The position numbers were made by a program, and so were the translations under genes. DNA of 64,000 bases from Pelomonas margarita (GTDB lineage Bacteria > Pseudomonadota > Gammaproteobacteria > Burkholderiales > Burkholderiaceae_C). The stretch spans positions 310,001-374,000 of the forward strand of contig NZ_JBIGHW010000001.1 of NCBI RefSeq assembly GCF_043555875.1, given 5' to 3'. Below are positions 1 through 9,330 of this stretch, piece after piece (the stretch's first letter is position 1; each line of letters starts with the position of its first letter). The notes beneath the pieces are model-generated. The model had not been told where the DNA came from and ran no database searches. It was given only the letters and a program-made list of their open reading frames with translations.

Positions 1-648
1 AATGGCGAAGTGAAGGGCTATCTCGCCAAGCCGGCGGGTGCGACGGGCAAGCTGCCGGCCGTGCTGGTGATCCACGAGAACCGTGGCCTGAACCCGCACA
101 TCGAGGACATCGCTCGCCGCGTGGCACTGGCGGGTTATGTTGCCTATGCGCCCGACGCGCTGACGCCGCTGGGCGGCTACCCCGGCACCGAGGACGAGGC
201 GCGTGCCCTGTTCCAGAAGCTGGACCCTGCCAAGGCGCGGGCCGACATCGTCGCCAGCGCCCGCGCGCTGCTGACGCTGCCGGAATCCACCGGCAAGGTG
301 GGCGCGGTGGGCTTCTGCTGGGGCGGGGCGCTGTCCAGCCATGTCGCCACCCAGGTGCCCGAGCTGGCCGTGGCCGTGCCGTTCTACGGCGGTGCGCCGG
401 CCGCCGAGGAGGTGGCTCGCATCAAGGCGCGGCTGCAGCTGCACTACGCGGCCAACGACGAGCGCGTGAACGCCACCTGGCCGGCCTACGAGGCGGCGCT
501 GAAGGCCGCCGGCACGCGCTACGAGATGTTCAGCTATGCCGGCACGCAGCACGGCTTCAACAACGACACGACACCTCGCTACGACGCGGCCGCCGCGCAG
601 TTGGCGTGGGAGCGCATGCTGGCGGTGTTCAAGGCCACGCTGGCGTAG
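1..648 (+). CDS. Dienelactone hydrolase family protein (5' partial)
   Basis: This is an alpha/beta hydrolase of the dienelactone hydrolase family (PF01738), probably a cytoplasmic esterase or carboxymethylenebutenolidase-like enzyme. The reading frame is open through base 1, so the true start lies upstream of the window. The GFCWGG nucleophile elbow is visible with Cys encoded at 316-318. The catalytic Asp is in AANDERV (codon 457-459) and the His in TQHGF (codon 550-552), so the Cys-Asp-His triad is complete. The preserved Cys favours dienelactone hydrolase over an ordinary Ser esterase. The exact substrate cannot be read from the sequence. It is followed by a palindromic repeat and the convergent MAPEG gene. 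Confidence 0.9.
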   Translation, partial: NGEVKGYLAKPAGATGKLPAVLVIHENRGLNPHIEDIARRVALAGYVAYAPDALTPLGGYPGTEDEARALFQKLDPAKARADIVASARALLTLPESTGKVGAVGFCWGGALSSHVATQVPELAVAVPFYGGAPAAEEVARIKARLQLHYAANDERVNATWPAYEAALKAAGTRYEMFSYAGTQHGFNNDTTPRYDAAAAQLAWERMLAVFKATLA

Positions 649-700
649 AGCGGGTTGCAACCCGCCATCGGTTGGCTGCCGCAGCGCCGGTGGACCCGGC
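640..700. repeat. REP-like palindromic intergenic repeat (family B, copy 1)
   Basis: A perfect 16-bp palindrome (GCGGGTTG/CAACCCGC, 650-665) overlaps the tail of the hydrolase gene region and is followed by CATC. Nearly the same unit occurs at 44460-44485, again between convergent genes. It probably serves as a bidirectional terminator or is a REP-type dispersed repeat. Confidence 0.55.
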
Positions 701-734
701 GATCTCGCCGTTCAACGGGGCATCCGCTCAGGGT

Positions 735-1145
735 TCACGAGCCAGCTGCTCGCGTGTAGGCGAGCCCGATGCAGCCAAGCCCGCTCAGGCTCAAGGCCGC
801 CAGCGTCAGGGCCATGCCCAGCAGTTGCGTGCTGCGGCCGCCCCAGCCCAGCACGCCTGCGGCATGCAGCAGCCGCCCCAGCAGCAAGCTCATGCCAAGC
901 ATCACGAGCCAGGCCGGCGCGACGCCGCTCAGTTCAAGCAATAGCATCAGGAGCAGCGCCATCGGCGCCGTCTCGCTGAAGTTGCCGTGGGCCCGAATAC
1001 GCCTGAGGAGCGTGCGGTCACCACCATCCAGGAAGTTGATGCCCGAGCGCACGCGTTGGGCGATCACGAGTGCGGTCAGCATGCACTGCAGCAGGGCGCA
1101 GGTGCCCGCGAACAGCAAGGTCCAGTGAACAGGTGCAGCTGACAA
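735..1145 (-). CDS. MAPEG family membrane protein
   Basis: A 136-residue integral membrane protein with about four hydrophobic segments. It matches the MAPEG family (PF01124; membrane-associated proteins in eicosanoid and glutathione metabolism). The family signature R-x-H-x-N-x-x-E is visible as RAHGNFSE in the loop after the first helix. The frame stays open further upstream, but the extra N-terminal part is Ser/Cys/Arg-rich and lies over the neighbouring gene. I chose TTG at 1145 because GGAAGGAG stands six bases ahead of it. It is last in a three-gene minus-strand run with the SRPBCC and YciI-like genes. Bacterial MAPEG proteins often have no known substrate, so activity is unassigned. 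Confidence 0.8.
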   Translation of the reverse strand: MSAAPVHWTLLFAGTCALLQCMLTALVIAQRVRSGINFLDGGDRTLLRRIRAHGNFSETAPMALLLMLLLELSGVAPAWLVMLGMSLLLGRLLHAAGVLGWGGRSTQLLGMALTLAALSLSGLGCIGLAYTRAAGS

Positions 1146-1173
1146 GAAGCACTCCTTCCGGGGAGAGATGGTG

Positions 1174-1590
1174 TCAGGCGGATTGCAGCACGACCTGCTC
1201 CAGGCGTTGCATCGACTTGGGCAGGTCTTTGCGCATGCCCGACCCGATGACGCGGCCGAAGAACCACCCGAGGGCGCCCTTGAAGACGACCCGATGCGTC
1301 GCCAGTGTGCCGCCACCGGTGGGGTGAAGCTCGTACTCGAAGCGCATCGTGCACAGCGGCAGCCTGCACTCCACGGCGAAGCCTTGATCGAGCTTCACGT
1401 CGACGAAGCGGACCGTCGATTTCGGACCGGACTTGGGCTCCACCACGCCGGTTGCGCCACTGACGAAGGCGCCGTCGAGGGACGACGCCTTGAGGTCGGC
1501 GTCCCAGTCGCGCCAAGAGGCTACGTCGGCGTAGCGAGCAAAGATGCGCGCGGGGGCGGCCGCGATGCGCTGGGTGTGTTCGAACTGCAT
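1174..1590 (-). CDS. SRPBCC (START-like) family protein
   Basis: A 138-residue protein of the SRPBCC/polyketide cyclase-like helix-grip fold. The N-terminal MQFEHTQRIAAAP followed by RIFARYADVASWRDWD is the typical start of this family, in which a hydrophobic cavity binds a small ligand. ATG at 1590 is preceded by AGGGA at a suitable distance. A longer in-frame extension to 1782 lacks family similarity and overlaps the YciI-like gene, so I excluded it. It sits 28 bp ahead of the MAPEG gene and 40 bp after the YciI-like gene, likely one operon divergent from the LysR gene. Ligand and role are unknown. Confidence 0.8.
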   Translation of the reverse strand: MQFEHTQRIAAAPARIFARYADVASWRDWDADLKASSLDGAFVSGATGVVEPKSGPKSTVRFVDVKLDQGFAVECRLPLCTMRFEYELHPTGGGTLATHRVVFKGALGWFFGRVIGSGMRKDLPKSMQRLEQVVLQSA

Positions 1591-1630
1591 GTTTTTTCCC
1601 TGTTGGGTGTGAAGGCGTTGCTGGTGAGTG

Positions 1631-1984
1631 TCAGAGCGGCGAGAAGGCCACCTGCCGGACTTCGATGACACCGAACTGCGCGGCTGGGCATTGGGCCGCC
1701 CAGCCGGTGGCCTCGGGTTCGCCGGGGACATCGATGAGGTAGTAGCCGCCGATCTGGGTATCGCCGGGCAGGGCCGGGCCATCTTCGGTCTGGATGCGGC
1801 CGGCCTTGGCGAAGACGCGCTGCGAGGTTTCAGGGGGCGCCAGTTGCCCGGCTGCGAGCAGCACGCCAGCCTGGATGAGCTGATGGTTGAAACCCATCAT
1901 GGCCTCCATCATGCGCGCCGCGTCTGCGGCGGTAACCGTTGCCAGGGCGGCGGGCTTGAACTGGCACATCAGCAGGAATTTCAT
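1631..1984 (-). CDS. YciI/DGPF-domain family protein
   Basis: A 117-residue protein of the YCII-related (DGPF) family. It starts MKFLLMCQF, carries the characteristic TEDGPA segment near residue 70 (DGPF in the family) and then GGYYLIDV. Family members are small ferredoxin-like-fold proteins, often encoded with ECF sigma factors or SRPBCC proteins. No enzymatic function is established for most of them. ATG at 1984 has GGAAG upstream; the longer frame to 2056 adds an unconserved leader. It is the first gene of the minus-strand trio and is divergent from the LysR regulator at 2164, which is the obvious candidate regulator. Confidence 0.8.
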   Translation of the reverse strand: MKFLLMCQFKPAALATVTAADAARMMEAMMGFNHQLIQAGVLLAAGQLAPPETSQRVFAKAGRIQTEDGPALPGDTQIGGYYLIDVPGEPEATGWAAQCPAAQFGVIEVRQVAFSPL

Positions 1985-2163
1985 GGTGTCTTCCGAAGGA
2001 GGGTGAAGGGGCCGGAAAGCTGTTTCAGAGGCGGCTGCAGTGGCCTTGTCTGCCACCGTGGGTGCACGATAGGTGCAGGGTATTGCGTAGCCAATGGGTG
2101 TAATGATTCATGCAGTGCAAAGTTTTACTTTTGGATTGGCAGTGCTGAGGCAGAATTCCGGCG
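1985..2163. promoter_or_regulatory. Divergent promoter/operator region between YciI-like operon and LysR gene
   Basis: This 179-bp gap is AT-richer than its surroundings near 2095-2140. It contains two copies of GCAGTGC (2112-2118 and 2139-2145, 27 bp apart) flanking an AT-rich core (AAAGTTTTACTTTTGGATT). Divergent LysR-type regulators commonly bind such sites with T-N11-A dyads. The assignment as operator is inference. Confidence 0.35.
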
Positions 2164-3123
2164 GTGCACAGCTTGCGCGGCATCCTGAACTTCACCCGTG
2201 CTGCGGAGCTCGGCAGCTTTGCTGCGGCGGGCCGGGAGCTGGGCGTGAGCGCCGTGGCCGTCAGCCAGAACATCAGCCGGCTCGAAACGGCGCTGGGCGT
2301 GCGCCTGCTGGCGCGCAGCACGCGCGCCCTGGCCCTGACGTCAGAGGGCGAGGCCTTTCTGGCGCAGTGCCGCGAGCCGCTGGCGGCGCTGGACTTCGCC
2401 TGCCGCAGCGCCCATGACGACGCGCGTCTGGCCAGCGGCCTGGTGCGTGCGAGCCTGGTGTCGCCGGTGGCGTTCCTGTACCTGGTGCCGCTGCTGCCGG
2501 TGTTCTTCAAGCGCTATCCGCAGATCAGGCTGGAACTGGAGCTCAGTGAAGACAGCAGCCCGCTGATTGCCAAGCGCTTCGATGTCGGCATCCGGGTGGG
2601 TGCCATGCAGGACGCCGATTTCGTGGCGCGCGCACTGGGGCCTTTGCGCTTGCCGCTCTGTGCATCGCCTGACTACCTGGCCGCCCATGGCGTGCCTGCG
2701 GACCTGGATGCCTTGTCGGCGCCCGGCCACGCGTTGCTGGCACTGCAGCTCAGTGGGCAGGCTCAGCCCGTGCCCTTTGTCCTGCAGGCCCGCAGCGACG
2801 GTGCACGCGCCGTGCAACTGTTGCCGACGGCGGGGCGTTGTCGGCTGGCGTGCAACGACTACCGCAGCCTGCTGCACGCATGCACCAGCGGGCTGGGCAT
2901 TGCACAACTGCCCCAGCCGCTGGCCTTGGCCAGCCTGCGCTCGGGCGCGTTGCGTTGCGTGCTGCCAGGCCATGCGCCGGAAGGCTGGCAGCTGTTCATC
3001 CACTTCCCGAGTCGCAAGCAGCTACCTGCTCGTGTTCGCGCCTTCGTCGATTTCTGCATCGAGCACTTTGGCGGTCATGCCGATCTGAGCGCCGACCTGG
3101 CGGAGTTTGTGCCGCTGGCGTGA
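2164..3123 (+). CDS. LysR family transcriptional regulator
   Basis: A 319-residue LysR-type regulator. The N-terminal winged helix-turn-helix (residues about 3-62, with GSFAAAGRELGVS and QNISRLE typical of PF00126) is followed by a substrate-binding domain (about 90-300, PF03466). The domain organisation and SHxxFP-type ending resemble the CrgA/AaeR-like subgroup with a short C-terminal tail. The start is GTG at 2164 with only a weak ribosome site. It is transcribed away from the YciI-SRPBCC-MAPEG genes and likely regulates them, itself, or both. The effector cannot be inferred. Confidence 0.88.
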   Translation: MHSLRGILNFTRAAELGSFAAAGRELGVSAVAVSQNISRLETALGVRLLARSTRALALTSEGEAFLAQCREPLAALDFACRSAHDDARLASGLVRASLVSPVAFLYLVPLLPVFFKRYPQIRLELELSEDSSPLIAKRFDVGIRVGAMQDADFVARALGPLRLPLCASPDYLAAHGVPADLDALSAPGHALLALQLSGQAQPVPFVLQARSDGARAVQLLPTAGRCRLACNDYRSLLHACTSGLGIAQLPQPLALASLRSGALRCVLPGHAPEGWQLFIHFPSRKQLPARVRAFVDFCIEHFGGHADLSADLAEFVPLA

Positions 3124-3165
3124 CTGCGGCGGGGGGGGGGGCGAGGGCGAACGGCGCTCACCCCC

Positions 3166-3753
3166 TCAGATGGCGAAGGTCCACTCGCGAAACTCCGCGT
3201 GGCGGGGCCGGTGCTCGGCGGCCGCGCGGGCGCGCGCCGCCTCGATCCAGCTCTTGGCTACTGGCAAGGGCCCGAAGCCGGCCTCCGCGTTGATGTGACC
3301 CACGGCGCCGAGGTTGCTGTAGCTGGCGCCCCAGCGGTGCGCCCAGCGGGCGGCGCTGGCGGCGCTCATCCACGGGTCGTTGCTGCTGGCGATGAGTCGT
3401 GAGCGGCGCGGCAGGCGGTGATGGGGCAGGGCCTCGGCCAGGCCGAAGCGGTCGGGCTCGGCCGGGGCGACGAACAGCGCCTCGCGGATGAGCGAGTCGG
3501 GGTGCTCGGCCAGGTGGCGGGCCAGCGCCAGGCAGCCGAAGCTGTGGGCCACGGCCAGCCATTCGCCATCGCCCGCCACTTCCAGCGTGCGCTGGATGCG
3601 CTCGGCCCAGCGCTCCAGCTCGGGGCGGCTGGGGTCGCGCTGCGTGACGCGGCGGGCGTCGCGGTACTGGCCTTGCAGCCAGGTCTGCCAGTGCGTCGGG
3701 CCGCTGTCGTGCAAGCCCGGGATGACGAGGATGCGGGGTGGCTTGTAGCTCAT
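3166..3753 (-). CDS. RBBP9/YdeN-type alpha/beta hydrolase
   Basis: A 195-residue serine hydrolase of the RBBP9/YdeN family (PF06821). ILVIPGLHDSGPTHWQ near the N terminus is diagnostic. The nucleophile elbow is AHSFG (Ser71), the Asp is in SSNDPW (Asp126) and the His in GHINAEAG (His153), which gives a full triad. Members are small cytosolic esterases with poorly defined substrates. The gene lies 10 bp after the Mop gene on the same strand and probably shares its transcript. It is convergent with the LysR gene; the gap holds an 11-G run at 3131-3141. Confidence 0.85.
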   Translation of the reverse strand: MSYKPPRILVIPGLHDSGPTHWQTWLQGQYRDARRVTQRDPSRPELERWAERIQRTLEVAGDGEWLAVAHSFGCLALARHLAEHPDSLIREALFVAPAEPDRFGLAEALPHHRLPRRSRLIASSNDPWMSAASAARWAHRWGASYSNLGAVGHINAEAGFGPLPVAKSWIEAARARAAAEHRPRHAEFREWTFAI

Positions 3754-3763
3754 GGCCCGGGCC

Positions 3764-3982
3764 TCACAGCGTCGCGATGGACACCTCGGTGGACTTGACC
3801 AGGGCGACGACCTCGCGGCCGACTTCCAGGCCGAGATCCTTCACCGAGCGCGTGGTGATGACCGACGTGACGACATCACCGCTGCGGGTGATGACGTCGA
3901 CTTCGGAGACGACCGGGCCTTCGATGATTTCCTTGATGGTGCCGCGGAACTGGTTGCGGACGTTGATGGCAGTGATGGTCAC
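3764..3982 (-). CDS. Molbindin-like TOBE (Mop) domain protein
   Basis: A 72-residue single-domain protein of the molybdenum-pterin-binding (Mop/TOBE, PF03459) family. It has the family pattern N-x-F-x-G-x-I near residue 7 (INVRNQFRGTIKEI) and SEVDVIT followed by VTSVITTRS. Such proteins form hexamers that store molybdate or tungstate oxyanions. I chose GTG at 3982 because AGGAG stands eight bases ahead and the length then fits the family; a start at 4021 would add 13 unconserved residues. Its position downstream of the sulfate importer genes links two chemically similar oxyanions, although a strong hairpin separates them. Confidence 0.8.
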   Translation of the reverse strand: MTITAINVRNQFRGTIKEIIEGPVVSEVDVITRSGDVVTSVITTRSVKDLGLEVGREVVALVKSTEVSIATL

Positions 3983-4120
3983 GGTGGGACTCTCCTGGTT
4001 GGATGGGTCCAGTGTGCTCATCGCCGCTTCGTTAGGGAAAGAAGAGTTTTGCTGTGGGCTATGCGTGGGGCGAGGAAGAGGGCTGGGTTGCTTTGGAGAG
4101 CGAGCTGCTCACCGCTGCTA

Positions 4121-4157
4121 TGCCGGGAGTCCGGCCCGCTTGGGCGGACTCCCGGCA
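4121..4157. terminator. Strong hairpin between cysA and mop genes
   Basis: TGCCGGGAGTCC at 4121-4132 pairs with GGACTCCCGGCA at 4146-4157, and the inner GCCC/GGGC arms extend the stem. It lies in the 233-bp gap after cysA. There is no T-run on the minus strand, so it could be a terminator of the Rho-assisted kind or an mRNA-stabilising stem. Confidence 0.5.
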
Positions 4158-4215
4158 GCTCGACACCGAGTCGAAAGGCTTCAGGCAGACAGCACCAACA
4201 GTGCTGCCAGTAACC

Positions 4216-5273
<1,058 letters not shown>

Positions 5274-5277
<4 letters not shown>

Positions 5278-6155
5278 TCGTTCCCGTGCGACTGGCTCGC
5301 GCGCCACTCGATAAATTGCTTGATCACCAGCGTCACCAGCGCAAGCAGCGCCAGCAGCGAGGCCACGGCAAAGGCGGCGGCGAACTGGTATTCGTTGTAG
5401 AGGATCTCGACGTGCAGCGGCAGCGTGTTCGTCAGGCCGCGGATGTGGCCGGAGACCACCGATACGGCGCCGAACTCGCCCATCGCCCGCGCGTTGCAGA
5501 GGATGACGCCGTACAGCAGGCCCCACTTGATGTTGGGCAGCGTGACGCGGCGGAAGGTCTGCCAGCCGCTGGCGCCCAGCACGGTGGCGGCTTCCTCCTC
5601 GTCCTTGCCCTGGGCCTGCATCAGCGGGATGAGCTCGCGGGCTACGAACGGGAAGGTCACGAACACGGTGGCCAGCACGATGCCGGGCACGGCGAAGATG
5701 ATCTTCACGTCGTGCTCTTGCAGCCAGGGGCCGAACCAGCCGTTGGCACCGAACACCAGCACGTACATCAGGCCCGCCACGACGGGCGAGACCGAGAACG
5801 GCAGGTCGATCAGCGTGATCAGGAACTGCTTGCCTGGGAACTCGTGCTTGGCGATCAGCCAGGCCGCGCTGACGCCGAACACGAGGTTCAGCGGCACGGC
5901 GATGGCGGCTGCGATCAGCGTCAGCTTGATGGCCGAGAAGGTCTCGGGGTCCGCCAGCGATGAGAAGTACAACTCCCAGCCTTTGCGCAGTGCCTCGGTG
6001 AACACGGCCACCAGTGGTAGTAGCAGGAAGATGGCGAAGAAGCCCAGCGCCAGCGTCAGCAGCGTGAACCGCACCAGCGGCGATTCGCGCGTGGCGGGGT
6101 TGTCCTGGTACTTGGCGCGGGCACGGGCCGGCGCGAGATGGAGGGCCGTGCTCAT
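5274..6155 (-). CDS. cysW: Sulfate ABC transporter permease CysW
   Basis: A 293-residue polytopic inner-membrane permease with six predicted helices. The binding-protein-dependent transport EAA loop is visible as EEEAATVLGASGWQTFRRVTLP about two thirds along. Together with CysT it forms the sulfate channel. It ends in a four-base overlap with cysA. A 73-bp gap separates it from cysT and holds a dispersed GC-rich repeat, which is unusual inside this otherwise compact operon. Confidence 0.93.
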
Positions 6156-6228
6156 CGGGCCTCCCGCCGGGCCGCCCCAAGGGAGGCCAGCCCCCTCGGG
6201 GGGCAGTGAACGAAGTGAACGTGGGGGC
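6156..6228. repeat. Dispersed GC-rich intergenic repeat (family A, copy 1)
   Basis: The gap between cysT and cysW contains GGGCCGCCCCAAG, the hairpin CCCCCTCGGGGGG and a GTGAACGAAGTGAACGTG segment. Sequence blocks of the same kind recur at about 7117-7245 and, inverted, at 15068-15212, so this is one copy of a genome-dispersed element. The hairpin could affect expression of cysW relative to cysT. Confidence 0.5.
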
Positions 6229-7095
6229 TCATCGTGTTCCTCGTTTGCTGGTCCAGGCCTGCAGCCCGTTGATGATGAGCAGCAGCACGAAGCTGAAGAT
6301 CAGCATGACGGCCGCGATGGCGGTGGCACCGACGTAGTCGTACTGCTCCAGCTTGGAGATGATCATCAGCGGCGTGATCTCGCTGACCATCGGGATGTTG
6401 CCGGCGATGAAGATCACCGAGCCGTACTCGCCGACGGCGCGCGCAAAGGCCAGCGCGAAGCCGGTCAGCAGCGCCGGCAGCAGCGTGGGCAATACGACGA
6501 AGCGGAAGGTCGTCCAGCGCTGTGCGCCCAGGCTCGCGGCGGCTTCTTCCAGCTCGGTCTCCATGTCCTCCAGCACCGGTTGCACGGTGCGGACAATGAA
6601 GGGCAGGCCGATGAAGATCAGCGCCAGCAGCACGCCCAGCGGCGTGAAGGCGATCTTGGTGCCCTCGGGGCCGAACAGGAAGGCCAGCGCGCCGCCCGGC
6701 GCGAACAGCGAGCCGACCCAGCCGTTGGGCGCGTACAGCGCCGTCAGTGCGATGCCGGCGACAGCGGTGGGCAGCGCGAAGGGCAGGTCGATGAGGGCGT
6801 CGACCAGCTTCTTGCCCGGGAACTCGTAGCGCACGATGCACCAGGCCAGCATCAACCCGAACACGAGGTTGACGAGCGCGGCGATCAGCGAGGCGCCGAA
6901 ACTGAGCTTGTACGACGCGATGACGCGTGGCGACGTGGCGGCGGCCCAGAAGGCGTCCAGGCCGTGACCCGACGACTTCAGGAACACCGCGGCCAGCGGG
7001 ATCAGCACGATGAGGGACAGGTAGAACAGCGTGAAGCCGAGCGTCGGCGCGAAGCCGGGGAGCACGCGGCGTCTACCCAGGGAGAAGGAAGCCAT
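6229..7095 (-). CDS. cysT: Sulfate ABC transporter permease CysT
   Basis: A 288-residue inner-membrane permease of the sulfate importer (CysT/CysU). The N terminus has the family feature RRVLPGFAPTLGFTLFYLSL, followed by six helices and an EAA loop (LEEAAASLGAQRWTTFRFVVLP). I chose ATG at 7095; the frame extends to 7182, but those extra residues lie in a dispersed repeat and are not family-like. It follows sbp by 153 bp, a gap occupied by that repeat, and precedes cysW. Confidence 0.93.
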   Translation of the reverse strand: MASFSLGRRRVLPGFAPTLGFTLFYLSLIVLIPLAAVFLKSSGHGLDAFWAAATSPRVIASYKLSFGASLIAALVNLVFGLMLAWCIVRYEFPGKKLVDALIDLPFALPTAVAGIALTALYAPNGWVGSLFAPGGALAFLFGPEGTKIAFTPLGVLLALIFIGLPFIVRTVQPVLEDMETELEEAAASLGAQRWTTFRFVVLPTLLPALLTGFALAFARAVGEYGSVIFIAGNIPMVSEITPLMIISKLEQYDYVGATAIAAVMLIFSFVLLLIINGLQAWTSKRGTR

Positions 7096-7116
7096 GTCGT
7101 TGTGATCGGTTTTGCA

Positions 7117-7245
7117 TGTGGGGGCCGAGTGCCGGCCCGCGTGGGCGATGTGCGAGCGGCTGAACGCCGCGGCCATCGCCATCCCCTCAGGGGATCGACC
7201 AGACCCTCCCGCGTTCAGCGCGGCGGGCTGGGCGAGGGGCTAACA
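7117..7245. repeat. Dispersed GC-rich intergenic repeat (family A, copy 2)
   Basis: The sbp-cysT gap holds GCCGGCCCGCGTGGGCGAT followed by GTGCGAGCGG, then CCCCTCAGGGGATCGACCAG and GCGTTCAGCG...GGGCGAGGGGC. The same blocks in the same order occur inverted at 15068-15212. It may form several hairpins and could set a read-through step between sbp and the permease genes. Confidence 0.55.
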
Positions 7246-7248
7246 GTC

Positions 7249-8259
7249 CTACCGTTTGATGCTCGCCATCACCTGGTCAAACGAGCCGCCGTCCGCAAAA
7301 TGCTGCTTGCTGACCTTGGCCCAGCCGCCCAGCGTCTGGTCCACCGTGAACAGCTTGATGTTGGCGAAGCGCTGCTGGTGCTTCTTGAAGATGGCCGGGT
7401 CGCGCGGGCGGAAGTTGTTCTTGGCGATGATTTCCTGCGCTTCCGGGCTCCAGTGGAAGTCCAGGTAGGCCTTGGCCAGCGCGGCCGTGCCCTTCTTGGC
7501 GGCGACCTTGTCGACCAGCGCGACCGGCGCGTCCGTCTCGATGGAGATGCTGGGGTTGACCTGCTCGAAGTTGCCCTTGCCGAATTCGTTCTCGATCAGC
7601 TCCACCTCGGCCTCGAAGGTGACGAGCACGTCACCGATGCCGCGTTGTGTGAAGGTGGTCGTCGCGCCGCGGCCGCCGCCGTCCAGCACGGGCACGTTGG
7701 TCAGCACCCGCGTGACCAAGTCCTTGGCCTGCGCCTCGGTGCCGCCATTGGCGATGACGCTGCCCCAGATGGCCAGGTAGCTGTAGCGGCCGTTGCCCGT
7801 CACCTTGGGGTTGGGCAGGATGACCTGCACGCCGGGGCGGGCCAGGTCGGTCCAGTCCTTGATGCCCTTGGGGTTGCCCTTGCGCACCAGGAAGGTCATC
7901 GTCGACGAATAGGGTGCCGCGGCGTTGGGGAAGCGGCTGCGCCAGTCGGCCGGCGTGAAGCCGCTGCTGGCGAGCTGGTCCACGTCGGTGGCCTGGTTCA
8001 TCGTCACCACGTCGGCTTCAAGGCCGCCGATGACGGCGCCGATCTGCTTGCTGGAGCCGCCGTGGCTCTGGTTCACGGCGACGGTCACGCCCTTGGCCTT
8101 CTGGGCGGCGATGAAGGCCGGATTGATCTGCTTGTACAGCTCGCGGGCCACGTCGTAGGAGACGTTCAACAGCGTCGGGTCCGCGGCGAGCGCGGGCAGC
8201 GAGGCGGAGGCCGTGAGCAGGGCGAGCGCGGTGCGGCGGGTCAGCAGGGAGAGGGGCAT
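7249..8259 (-). CDS. sbp: Sulfate ABC transporter periplasmic binding protein
   Basis: A 336-residue periplasmic sulfate-binding protein of the Sbp/CysP family. A cleavable signal peptide is present (residues 1-25, RR in the n-region, cleavage after ALA). The mature part begins with TLLNVSYDVARELY, the family hallmark, and GGRGATTTF and DAPVALVDKVA are further conserved blocks. It delivers sulfate to CysTWA and is first in the importer operon, divergent from the FAH-family gene. The specificity (sulfate versus thiosulfate) is not certain from sequence alone. Confidence 0.93.
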   Translation of the reverse strand: MPLSLLTRRTALALLTASASLPALAADPTLLNVSYDVARELYKQINPAFIAAQKAKGVTVAVNQSHGGSSKQIGAVIGGLEADVVTMNQATDVDQLASSGFTPADWRSRFPNAAAPYSSTMTFLVRKGNPKGIKDWTDLARPGVQVILPNPKVTGNGRYSYLAIWGSVIANGGTEAQAKDLVTRVLTNVPVLDGGGRGATTTFTQRGIGDVLVTFEAEVELIENEFGKGNFEQVNPSISIETDAPVALVDKVAAKKGTAALAKAYLDFHWSPEAQEIIAKNNFRPRDPAIFKKHQQRFANIKLFTVDQTLGGWAKVSKQHFADGGSFDQVMASIKR

Positions 8260-8476
8260 GTCGTGACCATCGGTGGAAAGAAAGCCGAGAGGGTGCCCGA
8301 AGTCCCTTATTCGCCAAAGGACAGTTTGCTTATTTCCTTATGCGCTCCCGGCTTTGTCGCCGTGCAAGGCCGCGTCGGCATCAGGCGACTTTCCCAGATG
8401 CAAAGCCGGGACCCGGTGGCGCGCGTTACATTGCCGGCCGCATGGCGCCGCCCGGCGCCGAGAAAGAAGCCCTGAC
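8260..8476. promoter_or_regulatory. Divergent promoter region of sbp, with repeated CTTATT motifs
   Basis: The 217-bp gap contains CTTATTCG (8306-8313) and CTTATTTCCTTATG (8329-8342), AT-rich direct repeats spaced 23 bp. On the sbp strand this reads ATAAGGAAATAAG. LysR-type CysB activator sites in front of sulfur-starvation genes are often of this AT-rich repeated kind. The assignment is inference; no footprint-level consensus was matched. Confidence 0.35.
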
Positions 8477-9262
8477 ATGAGCGTCGACACCTCTCAGCCC
8501 ATCGCCCACGCCTTTACCGCCGCCCGCGCCGCCGGCCGCTCGTTGCCTGCCTATCCGGGCACGCCGCCCGCGACGTTGGCCGAGGCCTATGCCATCCAGG
8601 CCACCGCGATCGCCCGCTGGCCCGACGCCGTGGCCGGCTGGAAGGTCGCCCGCGTGAACCCGGCTTTCGCCACGCAGTTCCCCGAGGAGCGCCTGATCGG
8701 CCCGGCCTTCGCCGCCAACGTCCATCGCGTCGGCCCCGGCGGCACGGCGCAGTGCCCGGTGTTTGACGGCGGCTTCGCAGCCGTCGAGGCCGAGATCGTC
8801 ATCGTCGTGGCGGAGGGCGCGCCTGCCGGCAAGTCCGACTGGACTGCGGACACCGTCGCCCCCTTCGTGCAGTCCATGCACATCGGTGTGGAGGTCGCCA
8901 GCAGCCCGCTGGCCACGCTGAACGACATCGGCCCCGGCGCCGTGATCTCCGACTTCGGCAACAACTGGGGCGTGGTCGTCGGCGCCGAGATCCCCCACTG
9001 GCGCGAGCTGGAAACCATAGCCGTCGAGACCTTCATCGACGGCCAGTCGGTCGGCAGCGGCAAGGTCGCCATCAAGCCGGGCCCACTGGGCGCGCTGGCC
9101 TTCACGTTGAACAAGCGGGCGCAGCAGGGCCAGGTGCTCAAGGCGGGTGACGTGATCTCCACCGGCATGATCACCGGCGTGCATGACATCCGCATCGGCC
9201 AACAGTCGCGGCACGTGTTCGCCGGCTGCGGCGAGCTGCAGGTGCAGATCACCCGCGCCTGA
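8477..9262 (+). CDS. Fumarylacetoacetase/2-keto-4-pentenoate hydratase family protein
   Basis: A 261-residue protein of the FAH superfamily in the 2-keto-4-pentenoate hydratase (MhpD-like) branch. It shows a metal-binding acidic pattern (VEAEIVIVV near residue 110) and the typical ending GDVISTGMITGVHDI. Such enzymes hydrate or decarboxylate 2-oxo acids from aromatic meta-cleavage. No other meta-cleavage gene is nearby, so the pathway is unclear. ATG at 8477 was chosen because upstream in-frame sequence is intergenic in character. It is divergent from sbp and convergent with yebC. Confidence 0.82.
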   Translation: MSVDTSQPIAHAFTAARAAGRSLPAYPGTPPATLAEAYAIQATAIARWPDAVAGWKVARVNPAFATQFPEERLIGPAFAANVHRVGPGGTAQCPVFDGGFAAVEAEIVIVVAEGAPAGKSDWTADTVAPFVQSMHIGVEVASSPLATLNDIGPGAVISDFGNNWGVVVGAEIPHWRELETIAVETFIDGQSVGSGKVAIKPGPLGALAFTLNKRAQQGQVLKAGDVISTGMITGVHDIRIGQQSRHVFAGCGELQVQITRA

Positions 9263-9306
9263 GCGCGACATCGAGGGCAGGGCAGGCCGGCGGCTTGCCC
9301 CGCGCG

Positions 9307-9330
9307 CCGGTGAGGCTCCGCCTCAGCCGG
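9307..9330. terminator. Hairpin between convergent FAH-family and YebC genes
   Basis: CCGGTGAGGC (9307-9316) and GCCTCA-CCGG (9320-9330) form a roughly 10-bp stem that overlaps the YebC stop codon. The position between two convergent genes fits a bidirectional terminator, but neither side has a clear T-run. Confidence 0.45.

Noticed and set aside
3131..3141. Run of 11 G as a phase-variation tract
   Set aside because: It lies between the ends of two convergent genes, outside coding and promoter sequence, so length change would not switch a gene. It may also be a sequencing-sensitive homopolymer.
5425..8475. A 1016-codon plus-strand open frame across the sulfate transport genes
   Set aside because: It lies antisense to cysW, cysT and sbp, whose family motifs are intact; it is a GC-rich shadow.
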